Of a stretch of 64,000 nt of DNA, positions 45,856 through 58,440 are shown piece by piece. Every line of letters starts with the position of its first letter. Position 1 is the first letter of the stretch. Source of the DNA: Thermoplasmatales archaeon E-plasma (GTDB lineage: Archaea > Thermoplasmatota > Thermoplasmata > Thermoplasmatales > Thermoplasmataceae); the NCBI GenBank assembly GCA_000496135.1, contig KI542674.1, positions 248,001-312,000 on the forward strand, given 5' to 3'. Made by a program: the position numbers and the translations under genes. Below the pieces are notes generated by a model. It was not told where the DNA came from and searched no databases. It saw nothing but the letters and a program-made list of their open reading frames with translations.

Positions 45856-47403
45856 TTAAAGCTGATTAAGCCCTAAATTCCTAATTTTTTCCTGTTTTCT
45901 ATACTCCTGAGAATATCTCCCGAGCGGGTAATCACCAGTATCACAGAATTTAATCAGCTGTGACAAACCTGGATGAACTTTAACGATCTCATTGTAGAGT
46001 TGAATAGAAAAATTTCTCAAATCATAATGCGCTTGAGGAGTGCTCCTCAATTCTATGAAGTAAGCGAATTCTCTAAAATTACCATGAATTATAACTGGAT
46101 GTCTGTAAGCGAATGGTATTGCGTATTGAGCCATGATTTTGTCATTAGATAGAGTGATGTTTTTGAATAGAAGCTTTGCTTCCTCCATCAGCGAAACAAA
46201 TTCTCTTTTCTTCGCATCATCTGAAGAAATCACAGAGGGTATATCATATCCAAAGTCGGGGGTTAGATGCTTCCTCAATATGGTAAACATCCTGTGTCTT
46301 TGAAGATCTCTGAATGCACCAAAGTTCAGATTTGCCTCTACTGTATATCTGATTGATTCGAATGCCCTGGGAAGTTTATCCCTCCTGTTTTTTCTGGCAT
46401 TCATAATCTTCTGAATTACCTTCGCTTTTTCATTTGAATCGAGAGTTTTTACATACTTTTCAATTTCTGCATACGAGGAATCGTTTGAATAGAAAAAATT
46501 TGTCAGGAGTAAGTTGATGGCCTGTTCCTCATTTAAGTCAGGTATTAATGAACTTCCTGCCTGACCTGATGGTAGCATGGCTTGAAGTTTTGAAATTTCT
46601 GAAATGGAGATTCTGTAATTTGTCTGATCTGTACCATGTTTGGAAATGGCAGACTTAATTATTTCACCATATTCCGGTTCCAGTTCCTCATAGAGTGCCT
46701 TTGCGATTTTCTTAGCTTCTTCGTTACCTGAGGCGTTCATTTTCTGAATAAGGTTGATAAATGCTCTTGCATTTCCAGATATACCCATATTGGTCAGTGT
46801 GGATGCTGGAAGCACAAAGCGCAAATCATCAAGTGCCCTTGCCCTTATTGCCGAGTCGTAAGATTTCCTTGAAATTTCCTTATCTGAATTGGTTGATGAT
46901 GCATAAGATTCCTCCGGATATTTCTCCCGAAGAAGTTTCACCGTGTAATCGTAATTTTGTTCGTAGAATAAGAAGAGACGGTTACAATAGTTATCATAAT
47001 CAGAAGCAAATTTGCCCTTCATACCCAATGTTTCAGAATTCATATAGAGAAAATTATCCTTGTATTTTTTATCATACCTGACATATCGCGAAGATTTTTC
47101 AAGATAAGATAGCCCTATCCTTGATTCTTCAATGAGCTTGGCGGTTATATTTGATACATTTTGAATGGAAAGCTGTATATTTACAAGTTCAGCAACAGAT
47201 TCGTCTCCGTACTCCAAAAAAACCCTCCTGTAAAAATCCCTACCTCTCGATTCATTGTTTTCAAATTCTTTTGAGTACAGTTCACGAATGTCTAATGAAG
47301 CTGTTCTGCTGTACCTTGAGAGAAGTGCGCCTCTATCGAGCTGGTTTTCCAGATTTATAAGAAATATGTTTTTATCAAAATTAGAAAAAGGTTTTTTTGG
47401 CAT
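45856..47403 (-). CDS. Tandem ThyX-like (flavin-dependent thymidylate synthase fold) protein
   Basis: Protein of 515 residues with two ThyX-like halves. The first has SYLEKSSRY (99-107), matching the latter part of the ThyX motif (S-x-N-E-x-S-x-R-Y) but lacking the RHR, and later RFVLPASTLTNMGISGN. The second keeps RHR (369-371) but not the following Ser, Asn and Glu, and ends with NFREFAYFIELRSTPQAHYDLR. True ThyX proteins of about 220-250 residues methylate dUMP using FAD. The decayed motifs make activity doubtful; a structural or divergent role is possible. It follows the DUF35 gene by 11 bases. Confidence 0.75.
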   Translation of the reverse strand: MPKKPFSNFDKNIFLINLENQLDRGALLSRYSRTASLDIRELYSKEFENNESRGRDFYRRVFLEYGDESVAELVNIQLSIQNVSNITAKLIEESRIGLSYLEKSSRYVRYDKKYKDNFLYMNSETLGMKGKFASDYDNYCNRLFLFYEQNYDYTVKLLREKYPEESYASSTNSDKEISRKSYDSAIRARALDDLRFVLPASTLTNMGISGNARAFINLIQKMNASGNEEAKKIAKALYEELEPEYGEIIKSAISKHGTDQTNYRISISEISKLQAMLPSGQAGSSLIPDLNEEQAINLLLTNFFYSNDSSYAEIEKYVKTLDSNEKAKVIQKIMNARKNRRDKLPRAFESIRYTVEANLNFGAFRDLQRHRMFTILRKHLTPDFGYDIPSVISSDDAKKREFVSLMEEAKLLFKNITLSNDKIMAQYAIPFAYRHPVIIHGNFREFAYFIELRSTPQAHYDLRNFSIQLYNEIVKVHPGLSQLIKFCDTGDYPLGRYSQEYRKQEKIRNLGLNQL

Positions 47404-47414
47404 TGTTAAAACTT

Positions 47415-47903
47415 TTATGCTTTTGGAACAAAGTACACATCAGTTGGGTTCAGTTTCAGATTTCTCCTGAATTTTGCCCTTATTGGCATTCCAACATAAA
47501 GGTCCTCAGTGTCAACTCCTATTATCCTGCTCATGAATAGTGAATCTACACCCTCGAATTCTACCAATACCAGATGGAATGGTGTTTCGTTAAGGAATGC
47601 TTCTCCTCCAAAATAGCATGTTGTGAATGCGTGTATTTTTCCCTCGTTTGGTAGTTTGTACCATTCTGTTTCTGCACCACACTCCATGCAGTGTCCCCTA
47701 GGAGTACCATAGGTATAACCGCACTTCTTACATTTACTCCCGAGGAGTTCCTTGCGGCCAAGAGCTTTAAAGAACTCTGAGTCCTGAGCATAGCTGTGTA
47801 CGTAATCAATTTCATAGTGCGATTTCACTATCAATGGATCAAAATTGTAAACTACTGTTCCATCCTGTGTTTCTTCCAGTTTTGCCTTTGGATTTATTGT
47901 CAT
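47415..47903 (-). CDS. DUF35 / OB-fold zinc-ribbon acyl-CoA-associated protein
   Basis: Protein of 162 residues with a rubredoxin-like zinc ribbon (CKKC at 58-61 and CMEC at 72-75) followed by an OB-fold (HAFTTCYFGGEAF, then FHLVLVEFEGVDSLFMSRI). In archaea such proteins bridge thiolase and HMG-CoA synthase in the first steps of mevalonate synthesis. Its start overlaps the thiolase-like stop by 4 bases, which supports a complex with that protein. Confidence 0.88.
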   Translation of the reverse strand: MTINPKAKLEETQDGTVVYNFDPLIVKSHYEIDYVHSYAQDSEFFKALGRKELLGSKCKKCGYTYGTPRGHCMECGAETEWYKLPNEGKIHAFTTCYFGGEAFLNETPFHLVLVEFEGVDSLFMSRIIGVDTEDLYVGMPIRAKFRRNLKLNPTDVYFVPKA

Positions 47904-49162
47904 TTTACCGCCTCCATAATTGTTGCCGTAACATAAGTTCCAGTTCCGGCATGGCTGTGAATCAAGCCGCGCTTTGCATTGGGTATCTGCAGGGCATCAT
48001 CCTTGAAGTGCTTTTTTATTGTTCTCTGAAGCTGCCAGAACATGAACACCGCCTGCATTATGCCTGTAGCACCAACCGGATGCCCGCATGCGAGTAAACC
48101 TCCTGATGGATTTACAGCGACCTTTCCTTTCAGATCAGCTTTTCCTTCCTCTACGAAATGTCCACCCTCCCCATATTTACATAATCCAAGATCTTCATAA
48201 GTCTGAATTTCAGATGATGTATATGCATCGTGCAACTCTACAATATCCAATTCTTCCAGTGGGTCGGTAATTCCTGCAGACTGGTATGCTTCTTTTGCGG
48301 CAGATCTTCCTGCCCTGAATGAATGGATTCCGGGATATTTTAAATTCTTATAATCTGCTTCTGTCTCATTTGGAAGAAGAATAACCTTTCCATGAGGTCT
48401 GTCAGACAGTCTCATTGTATCTGTTCCCGTTCCAATTCCCTTAATTAGTACAGGATTGTCACAGAGTTCGAATGCTTTCTCTTCGTTTGCGAGAATTGCC
48501 ACTGCTGCTCCATCTGACATTGCACAGACATCAAGCCTGGTAAGCGGATATGAAACCATTGGTGATTTTCTTACATCCTCCACAGTTATTTTCATAGGAC
48601 TTTGTGCATATGGATTGTGCAGAGCATTCCCATGGTTCTTTACTGATACTTTGGCAAGCTGTTCAACAGTTGTTCCGAATTCATGCATGTGCCTTGTTGC
48701 CATCATTGCGTAATATCCTGTATAGAATCCACCAATTGGATAATCAAAATTTGTATCACTTGCAAGGGCAATAAATTCATTCCCCTTCCACGTATTGACA
48801 TGAGACATTGTCTCAAAGCCATAAACAACGCAGGTATTCATTCTTCCTGATGCAACTTCCTCAACTCCTGCCTGGAAGGATAAACCTCCTGTGGCTCCCC
48901 CGCCTTCAACTCTCTTACTTGGCTTTGGCGTGAGCCCCAGATAATCCTGAGCCATTATACCTGACATTAACTGTCTCTGAAAATGGTCAGAAAAATATGA
49001 AGCTACTGACCCGTCTATATCTTTCAATGTCATTCCAGCATCGTTCAAGGCATAATCAAATGCCTTTTTTGTTCGCAGTCTAAAGTCCGCTTCCGGAGAG
49101 GCTTTGGTAAATTTGGTTACACCTCCAGAAATCATATATACGTCCTGTCCTTTGTTTTTCAT
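47900..49162 (-). CDS. Thiolase-like protein (SCP2-thiolase type)
   Basis: Protein of 420 residues with the thiolase fold: GHPVGATG near residue 375 with the preceding Cys, and ELHDAYTSSE and NPSGGLLACGH blocks. At the nucleophile position, where thiolases have E-N-A-C-A-S/T-G-G, this sequence reads EGGGATGG (86-93), so the usual Cys appears as Gly89. It could still act in acyl transfer through another residue, or be non-catalytic. SD GGGATT precedes the ATG. Coupled to the DUF35 gene. Confidence 0.8.
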   Translation of the reverse strand: MKNKGQDVYMISGGVTKFTKASPEADFRLRTKKAFDYALNDAGMTLKDIDGSVASYFSDHFQRQLMSGIMAQDYLGLTPKPSKRVEGGGATGGLSFQAGVEEVASGRMNTCVVYGFETMSHVNTWKGNEFIALASDTNFDYPIGGFYTGYYAMMATRHMHEFGTTVEQLAKVSVKNHGNALHNPYAQSPMKITVEDVRKSPMVSYPLTRLDVCAMSDGAAVAILANEEKAFELCDNPVLIKGIGTGTDTMRLSDRPHGKVILLPNETEADYKNLKYPGIHSFRAGRSAAKEAYQSAGITDPLEELDIVELHDAYTSSEIQTYEDLGLCKYGEGGHFVEEGKADLKGKVAVNPSGGLLACGHPVGATGIMQAVFMFWQLQRTIKKHFKDDALQIPNAKRGLIHSHAGTGTYVTATIMEAVK

Positions 49163-49274
49163 ACGTAATCCCTATTCCTTCACAATTATTAATTTTCCTT
49201 TTTTTAATAACTACAGATTTGAAAATGTTTTCCTTACGAATCAGTTTCGGTTATAACTATAGAAATAAAGGCTT

Positions 49275-51093
49275 CTATTTGCTTCCGGAACTGATAGCAT
49301 ACAATTCCAGAATTCCATCGAATATACTTAAAATACCCGCAATAAGAAGAAGTATCAATGCCAAAGTTCCTGCATTTACTGCACTTATATATATGAGATT
49401 CCATTTGACAGATTGAAAAACATTGTATGAGATCATAAGCAGTGAAATTACAAGAAACAGAACTATCTCAAAGAATCCACTGAACAATCTTAATGAAATT
49501 CTTTCCATTGATATTAGATCATGAATAAGATAGCTGAAAACTATGACTATAACTGCAAAGAGTACAACAATTGGATCAATGAAATATGTCATTACGGCAA
49601 AGAAAAGTGTTAAACCGGAAACCATCAGCGGGAATAGAATGCCGTTCCTTCTACCAAGCTGGCTTCTATAATTAAACCCGGAAAAAACAATCAACCCCAA
49701 ACTGATGAGAACCATGAAATCAGTTATACTTAACAGAAAATTTTCTCCAGCACTCACCAGTACTATAATGAATAACAGCGTGAAAACCCATGAGACCCTT
49801 GATACCGAATATGGAAAAATCTTATCCTCACCCAGTGCCTTTAAATGTCTTGAAGCTGCAAGAAATGCCGGCGTGAAAGTAGTTATGGTCGCAATAAGAA
49901 AAGCCACGATGAGGAAAAATAAACCAGGATAACCCTGAAGACTTTGTGCAATGTAAAAAGCTGGGATAGTGGCAGTTTCAATAGCTCCTGTTGCAATACC
50001 TGAAAGCATAACAGACGCAGAATATAAAATATTAATGGAAGACGAAATAAGAACTGTCAGAAACATGGAAACCTTTAAAATTGTTGCCTTTTTGACCTTA
50101 ATTTTTTTATTGATAAACAACAATTTCATTGTTATTTCTTCCTTAACCTCACGCTGAAAAGCCATAATTTCCTGAAATCCGAAGAACAAAATGTAGAGAT
50201 ATCCTGTGTTGATGAATAGATCAAAAATCCAGTTCGAACCGAATGAAACCTTGTAAAACCTGGCAAAATTCAGGTGCGGTCCAAATATAAGCAAGGATTC
50301 ACCTATTAAAATTGAAGCCATAATTATAACAAGAATAAGTTGAATCCTCCCAATGGCTACAAGGAACCTTTCTTCATAGAACGCGTTAATGATGAACCAT
50401 ATAACAATCATAAAAAGGATGGTATAAACGATCGCCGGTTCACCATAACCTCCTAAAAATCCTGATGAAATCGTATTTGGCAGGATTATATATAGAAAAT
50501 CATAGAAGATGATTATACAATATGCGGAAAGGGAAGAATTGGCCACCCACATTGAAGTCCTGGATACAAAATACTTCAGGGAATCCCGTCCGTATGCCTC
50601 TCTTATAAATGTTGGACCACCTACTATATCCTTTCCATTCCTTGCATGGAAAGCATAAACATCTGAGTATACCTTTGCCATTCCAAAAGATATAAGGGCA
50701 GCCCAGTAGGAGAGATATAACAGAAATAAAACCATACTGAACTGCGTTTTCAGGTATAAGCAGAAATAAAGGAGAACCCAATGTCGATCCCACTCCAAGA
50801 CCAATCATTATCCATATCCCATAAGAAGGATTCCCTTTGCTTCGAATGGATGGTTTCACAAATTTGACACGATAAGTTGTCGGGTACGATAATACAAGAA
50901 TAAGACCAAAAAATATGAGAGAAATAATTAATGCAAAATAAGCAACTGTTCCGATCTCAATATGAGATAGACTGGAAATTTTATTAAATGAGCCGAGAGT
51001 TAGAATTGCACCAGTTAATATTAATATGGCACCAAATACAGTTGACACTAGACGCAGTGAGATTAGAAACCTTGCAAGCCTTCTTTTTTGCAT
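49275..51093 (-). pseudogene. APC-superfamily amino-acid permease, frameshifted
   Basis: Two overlapping frames make one transporter. The N-terminal part (51093 to about 50730) has a first helix and the unwound-helix motif GIWIMIGLGVGSTLGSPLF. The C-terminal part (about 50730 to 49275) supplies the remaining ten or so helices, starting SYWAALISFGMAKVYSD. The break lies at a TTTT run (AAAA at 50728-50731 on the plus strand); deleting one base joins them as QYGLFLLYLSYWAALISF, and the corrected gene is 605 residues. The substrate is unknown. Either a sequence error or a genuine pseudogene. A membrane-protein gene lies 22 bases upstream. Confidence 0.8.
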
Positions 51094-51115
51094 TTCTTCA
51101 ATACTCCAGTTACAC

Positions 51116-51583
51116 TTATTTCACGAGAGTCAAAAGTGAATTTTTTGCCACCCTTATTGTATAGAATGCGGATACCAGGAGAAATACAGCCAGAAGGAAA
51201 GAGATTATAACTGATATATATAAAATCCCGGTTGATTCCCCATAATAAGCGATCCCGTTTGAATAATAAGAAAGAAACGCCTTCAATGAAAAATTTGGAG
51301 AAAGGGATGGAAAGAGGAAGAGTGCTCCAGCAATAAACAAAACAGCCGCCATTATGAACTGGCCTATTCCTGTTATAAGAAGCTCTTTAAATCTCTGATT
51401 TCTTGCAACAATTACTGACGCAAAAAATTCCTTTACCTGTATGTCATCTTCCATTAGCATTTTCACTATTTTATATCTTGAAATTTCCTGATTCTGTTCC
51501 GTGAGCAGCATAACACCTTTTATTGTTAATTTAAGCTGATCCAGTAATGGTTTTAAGGAGTCTTTTGATTCTTGATTTTCCAC
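51116..51583 (-). CDS. Small membrane protein with two transmembrane helices
   Basis: Protein of 155 residues. The first 70 are charged and helical, then come two hydrophobic segments (GQFIMAAVLFIAGALFLF and ISVIISFLLAVFLLVSAFY) separated by an external loop. No family recognised. It precedes the permease by 22 bases, so it may be an accessory subunit or simply co-transcribed. Confidence 0.6.
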   Translation of the reverse strand: MENQESKDSLKPLLDQLKLTIKGVMLLTEQNQEISRYKIVKMLMEDDIQVKEFFASVIVARNQRFKELLITGIGQFIMAAVLFIAGALFLFPSLSPNFSLKAFLSYYSNGIAYYGESTGILYISVIISFLLAVFLLVSAFYTIRVAKNSLLTLVK

Positions 51584-51710
51584 TGCTTTGGAAAAGAAGG
51601 AACAATATTAGCTTTGCCATTTAATTGTTAGCAATTGATAATGAATCTAAATTATTTAATTAAAAAGTTTTCAACAAGAATTAATAAATGATAATTCATT
51701 CTCTCTAAAG

Positions 51711-52856
51711 ATGGAAATGCAGGATTCCTCAAATGTAAAGAATTTAAGGCAATTAAAGTCGTTCTTTACTTATATGATTGATGCGATAGGCAGTCAGAAG
51801 GAGTCTTTGCAGCAAAGTGAAATTCTTGAAAAATTAAAAAATTCAATCCCCGGAGAATTAGCAGATATTGATTCAATAACGAACTCAATAGCTAAAGTAT
51901 TTGAAACCTACAGGAATGAAAAAGGCATTACTAGCATATTAGATACAGAAACAACAGTTGTAAACTTTGCAAAGGGGGCAATAGAAAATTACAAAAAACG
52001 AGTTGTTGATGAAAAGAATCAAAAGATTAATGAACTTACTGCCAACGTAAATGCTCTCATACTGAATTCCAACAAGTCGATGCAGGCATATCTTTCAAGC
52101 GATCCCATAGATATCCTTGACTACTCAATAGGAATAAAGTGGACCAACGGAGCATATGAGGGAATTGCAAGATATTCATGCCAGAACAATATTGAATATG
52201 ATTTTACCCTGAATACAAGAGATTCAGAACTTCTTAAGGAATCTTTAAAGTTCTCAATGCTTGAAAAGGGTCTAAAGATACCTGTGAGATCTGCTTCAAC
52301 ATGGATAGGAAAGGATCCTCAACTGGATTATGAGAAGCTTGATAAATACAGCATGGTTTCATCTACCATTACAAAGGGGAACCTGTTCGTGGTATTTCAG
52401 GATCCTGAGAAATCATCCGCTTTTACATTTGTGATGTCAAGGGGAACAGACAATTCATTCTTATCAGTGGAATATAAGGACGAAAATGGAAGTGTAGACA
52501 TTACGGGTCAACCGGCAATGAACAACATGCTGGAGATCGAGAGAATTGAAGATCCTCTTGACAGAATATACGGAACATTGCTGGAATTAGAGCAGAACAA
52601 ACTCAAATTATCCCGATTGTCTGTGAATGGAAAAGATGTTTTAGCTACGTCATCTTTCCTTGAATTTGGTAAATTTATTTTTGATATCATGAAAGAAAAT
52701 CTAAAGGACTTTATTGCTAATTTACCTGAAAAAACTACTGAACCTAATATAAATGGAGGCTTGTCGAAAAGCTACATACGGGAAAGACTGAGGGTTCTGG
52801 GGGAACTGGGCAACGAAATGCTTTTAGAATTGGATCTAAAGAAAAACGGGAACTGA
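51711..52856 (+). CDS. Hypothetical soluble protein
   Basis: Protein of 381 residues with a charged helical N-terminal third including a probable coiled coil (about residues 85-120), a beta-rich middle (KWTNGAYEGIARYS, LFVVFQDPEKSSAFTFVM), and a helical C-terminal part. No signal peptide, transmembrane helix or catalytic motif is seen. No family recognised. It is divergent from the membrane-protein gene at 51583. Confidence 0.6.
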   Translation: MEMQDSSNVKNLRQLKSFFTYMIDAIGSQKESLQQSEILEKLKNSIPGELADIDSITNSIAKVFETYRNEKGITSILDTETTVVNFAKGAIENYKKRVVDEKNQKINELTANVNALILNSNKSMQAYLSSDPIDILDYSIGIKWTNGAYEGIARYSCQNNIEYDFTLNTRDSELLKESLKFSMLEKGLKIPVRSASTWIGKDPQLDYEKLDKYSMVSSTITKGNLFVVFQDPEKSSAFTFVMSRGTDNSFLSVEYKDENGSVDITGQPAMNNMLEIERIEDPLDRIYGTLLELEQNKLKLSRLSVNGKDVLATSSFLEFGKFIFDIMKENLKDFIANLPEKTTEPNINGGLSKSYIRERLRVLGELGNEMLLELDLKKNGN

Positions 52857-52939
52857 ATATTACAGTGGCTAAGGGAAATTAGTTATGTTTTCCATATTAT
52901 GGATAGAATTATATGAAAAAAGTAGTGCTTTATAGGACG

Positions 52940-53035
52940 ATGAAAAGCATAAAAGAATTTTTCAACAGCCAGATGTCAACAAACATTAACCTGGAAAGGT
53001 TTAAAATAAACCAGCTTTTGAAATTTAAAATGTGA
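52940..53035 (+). CDS. Possible 31-residue protein sharing an N-terminal motif with the secreted protein
   Basis: Short ORF beginning MKSIKEFFNSQ. Its first 20 bases (52939-52958, from the G before ATG) are identical to those around the start of the gene at 45715, which encodes MKSIKEYFNG. A TATA-like AATTATATGA at 52907-52916 lies about 28 bases upstream, so it too would be leaderless. It may be a small protein or the remnant of a paralogue whose body is lost. Confidence 0.35.
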   Translation: MKSIKEFFNSQMSTNINLERFKINQLLKFKM

Positions 53036-53086
53036 TTCTTTCATTTAATGATTAATATTAAGGGAACTGTTTTTGTATGCATGGTC

Positions 53087-54064
53087 TTAATTTAGCAAAG
53101 AAATTAAGTCACTGAGCACACCAATAGATGTTTCAAGAGGCCCATCGTAATCTTCCGATACAAAAATTGGGGCTCTTAGAATGGGTTTGATTTCATATGC
53201 CATTGCCTTTGCTTTAAGGCTGTAAAATTTATCGCTCTCATTGACGTCTTCAATACGTGATTGTGCAAGAACTCCATCCTGTGTCTTTTTAATGCTTGAA
53301 ATGAGCATTTTCCTTGTTCCCTTGTGAAACTCCGTGCCTGATTCTATCCCCTCGAACTTCTGATCCTTCAGCCTTAATTGCGTTCCAAAAAGTGAATTTG
53401 CAACAATAACTGTCTTTCTTGCACTATCCAGCCCTGATACATCATCAAAATAATCTGTTTCAGCAAATCCTTCTTTTATTGCATTATTTATTGCTTCTTC
53501 CTTTGTGCCGCCCCTTCTCATATTTTCAAGAATGTAATTTGCTGTAAGATTTACTATCCCCCTGAAACTCGAGATTTCCATTTCCGGCAGGGCAGATTTG
53601 ACCATGTTGAACAGGGGAAGACCTCCGCAAACTGTTGATTCGTACAATATGCTCCCTTTACCTTCCTCTGCTAATTTCATAATTTCCGGCCAGAAATTTG
53701 CCAGAGGCGATTTGTTTGATGTAATTACTGATTTCCCGGATTTCAAATAATCTGAATAAATGCTCAACTCCCTTTTTCCATCTTTGCTGGCCGTGCTCAT
53801 ATCAACGAAAATATCCACTTCATCGGCTCCAGGAAGTTTTTTCAGTACTGTTCCTGCTGAATCAAGGGCTTTATTTGTCTTGCTTTCCAGAACAAGTTCC
53901 GGTGAGAATCCTTTTTCATCAAATATAATATTCCTGGAATCAGCAGCTCCAACAAGCACGAACTTCTTTCCAACTGCATTATGAAAATTTTCATTCACCA
54001 ATAGAGATAACAGGTTCCTGCCAACGGAACCGAGACCCATTAAGAATATTTTCTTTTCACTCAT
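53087..54064 (-). CDS. hom: Homoserine dehydrogenase
   Basis: Enzyme of 325 residues that reduces aspartate semialdehyde to homoserine for threonine and methionine synthesis. N-terminal [10 protein letters not shown] binds NAD(P); [30 protein letters not shown] and [10 protein letters not shown] are catalytic-domain signatures. No ACT or kinase domain. ATG 54064 overlaps the gyrA stop (ATGAGTGA) by 8 bases and is preferred to an upstream TTG at 54076. The linkage to gyrase genes suggests co-transcription. Confidence 0.9.
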   Translation of the reverse strand: MSEKKIFLMGLGSVGRNLLSLLVNENFHNAVGKKFVLVGAADSRNIIFDEKGFSPELVLESKTNKALDSAGTVLKKLPGADEVDIFVDMSTASKDGKRELSIYSDYLKSGKSVITSNKSPLANFWPEIMKLAEEGKGSILYESTVCGGLPLFNMVKSALPEMEISSFRGIVNLTANYILENMRRGGTKEEAINNAIKEGFAETDYFDDVSGLDSARKTVIVANSLFGTQLRLKDQKFEGIESGTEFHKGTRKMLISSIKKTQDGVLAQSRIEDVNESDKFYSLKAKAMAYEIKPILRAPIFVSEDYDGPLETSIGVLSDLISLLN

Positions 54065-56450
54065 CTTCAGGACCAATTCTTCCTATTGCAATAACCTCAT
54101 CATCTTTATTCAGCGAAATGAGTTTTACCCCTGATGTGACTCTGGACTGGAGCTTAATCTTTGAAACGTTGATTCTGATAGTCATTTCATTCCTTGTCAT
54201 GATTATGATATCCTCCCCTTCTTTTACCGGGAGAGCAACTGCAATTGGACCCGTTTTCTTGCTCTGCTTCATACACAAAACACCTCCTGTTCCTCTCCTG
54301 TGAGACTGAAATTCTTCCGGGTTTGTGCGTTTTCCAATTCCGTTTGAGCTAACTGTGAGAAGACTGTTTCCCTCAGGCAGAGAAAATGCACTGATTATCC
54401 TGTCTTTTGCTTTCAAACGCATGGCTTTGACCCCCATTGAACCCCTTCCAGTGCTTCTGACTTCCTCAGAGTTAAACATAGATGCTTTACCGGCGCTTGA
54501 GACAACAACCAGTTGCATATCCTTATCGATTGACTCTACAGCAACAACCTCATCGTCATCATTAAGTGAAATCAATCTTAAACCGTTAGACCTGATATTT
54601 TTCAACTGATCCTTTTTGAGTTTCTTGATTTTTCCGTTTCGTGTGGTTACTATGAGATATCCCGTTTCATCTTCATAATCTCTCATAATGTGCTTTATGA
54701 CCTCTCCCTCTGATAGATTGAGGATTGCACTCAAGGATACTCCTACTGACTTCCTGCTCTTAGTTTCAATCTCATATACGTTTCTTTTCAGAACCCTTCC
54801 TGTATTGGTGAAGAATAATACGGTATCATGGGACGTGCAATGCATTATATTTTTTGGAAAGTCCTCTGACCTGAATGAGGTTATAATTCCTTTTCCTCCT
54901 CTTCTCTGGGCACGATATTCCTCAAGAGCTATTCTCTTCAGGAATCCTTTTTCCGTCAGGATGAGGACACATTCCTCAAGTGGAATTACATCTGTTACGG
55001 ATCGAACTTCAACGCCCTTGAATATAATGTTTGTTCGTCTCCTGTCACCATACTGCTTCTTTACGTAAGCAATTTCCTGCAGGGCTATTTCCCTTCTCTT
55101 AGATTCGCTTGAAATAATTTCCTCTAACCTTGCTATGTTGGTTCTTATATCAGCTATTTCGGTTTTAATCTTCTCTATCTCAAGAGACGTTAACCTTTGA
55201 AGCCTCATATCCAGAATAGCATTTGCCTGAATTTCGCTTATTTCGAGAAACTCAATTAGTCTTTTTCTTGCTTCCGATGGATCCCTGGATGCCCTGATGA
55301 TCTCAATGGTTCTATCCAGTTTTCCCAAAGCCTTTTCAATACCTGAAAGCAAATGATCCCTTTCCTTCAGCTTCTTCTGTTCGAATGTGCTTCTCTTCAG
55401 AATAATTGAAAGCCTGTGCTCAATGAAATATCCAAGTATCCCCTTAATTCCCAGAATCTTTGGAACATTATTAACCAGTACCAGATTGATAATACCCATG
55501 GACTGCTCCAGATCCGTATGAGCGTAAAGCTGATTGAGAACCAATCCCTTCGTCTCATCATCCCTGATTTTAATAACAATCCTCATTCCCTCTCTGCTGC
55601 TTTCATCTCTGATATCTGTGATTCCGGTAAGAATTTCGTCTTTGACCTGATTGGCCATTTTTTCCAGAAAGACCGATTTATTGACACCATAAGGTATGCT
55701 TGTGATGACTATCTTTTTCTTTTCCTCAAGGTTAACCTCCCCCCTGGCAACTATTTTTCCTCTCCCTGTTTCATACGATGCCATTGATTCTTCAGAGAAG
55801 AATACAATGCCTCCTCCTGGAAAGTCCGGTCCCTTTATATGCTTCATTATATCCTTTGTTTCAGCCTCCGGATTTTTTATTAACAGAGAAATGGCATCAC
55901 AAACTTCTGACAGATTGTGCGGAAGAATATTTGTTGCCATTCCCACCGCAATTCCGGAAGCTCCGTTTATAATTAAATTGGGTATCATTGAAGGGAGAAA
56001 ATCCGGCTCATAAAGCGAGCCATCAAAATTTAGTCTGAAATTAACGGTTTCTTTGTCCAGATCCATGAGCATATCTTCTGAAATTCTCCCAAGTCTTGCC
56101 TCGGTATACCTCATAGCTGCCGGTGCATCCCCGTCTATTGAACCGAAATTTCCCTGTCCGTCAATGAGAGGATACCTTAGTGTGAAATCCTGTGCCATCC
56201 TTGCAAGCGCCTCATATATTGCTGAATCCCCATGGGGATGATATTTTCCCATGGTGTCTCCCACAATTCTCGCAGATTTTCTATATGGTTTATCGTGTGT
56301 AAAACCCATTTCGTTCATTGAAAACAGAAGTCTCCTTTGAACCGGTTTCAGGCCATCCCTGACATCTGGCAACGCCCTGCTTACTATTACGCTCATGGCG
56401 TATTCAAGATATGACTTTTTAATCTCTTCCTCTATACTTTTCTTTTCCAA
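54057..56450 (-). CDS. gyrA: DNA gyrase subunit A
   Basis: Subunit of 797 residues that cleaves and rejoins DNA to introduce negative supercoils. The catalytic tyrosine is at 115 in [10 protein letters not shown], and the GyrA box QRRGGKG lies at about residue 525 in the C-terminal beta-pinwheel wrapping domain. Gyrase in Thermoplasmatales is regarded as acquired from bacteria. The start codon is TTG 56450, preceded by GAGGATGAT. Confidence 0.95.
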   Translation of the reverse strand: MEKKSIEEEIKKSYLEYAMSVIVSRALPDVRDGLKPVQRRLLFSMNEMGFTHDKPYRKSARIVGDTMGKYHPHGDSAIYEALARMAQDFTLRYPLIDGQGNFGSIDGDAPAAMRYTEARLGRISEDMLMDLDKETVNFRLNFDGSLYEPDFLPSMIPNLIINGASGIAVGMATNILPHNLSEVCDAISLLIKNPEAETKDIMKHIKGPDFPGGGIVFFSEESMASYETGRGKIVARGEVNLEEKKKIVITSIPYGVNKSVFLEKMANQVKDEILTGITDIRDESSREGMRIVIKIRDDETKGLVLNQLYAHTDLEQSMGIINLVLVNNVPKILGIKGILGYFIEHRLSIILKRSTFEQKKLKERDHLLSGIEKALGKLDRTIEIIRASRDPSEARKRLIEFLEISEIQANAILDMRLQRLTSLEIEKIKTEIADIRTNIARLEEIISSESKRREIALQEIAYVKKQYGDRRRTNIIFKGVEVRSVTDVIPLEECVLILTEKGFLKRIALEEYRAQRRGGKGIITSFRSEDFPKNIMHCTSHDTVLFFTNTGRVLKRNVYEIETKSRKSVGVSLSAILNLSEGEVIKHIMRDYEDETGYLIVTTRNGKIKKLKKDQLKNIRSNGLRLISLNDDDEVVAVESIDKDMQLVVVSSAGKASMFNSEEVRSTGRGSMGVKAMRLKAKDRIISAFSLPEGNSLLTVSSNGIGKRTNPEEFQSHRRGTGGVLCMKQSKKTGPIAVALPVKEGEDIIIMTRNEMTIRINVSKIKLQSRVTSGVKLISLNKDDEVIAIGRIGPEDE

Positions 56451-56460
56451 ATAATCATCC

Positions 56461-58397
<1,937 letters not shown>

Positions 58398-58440
58398 TCA
58401 TTTCACCAAACTTTGAATGTACCCTATCCTTAATTGATTC

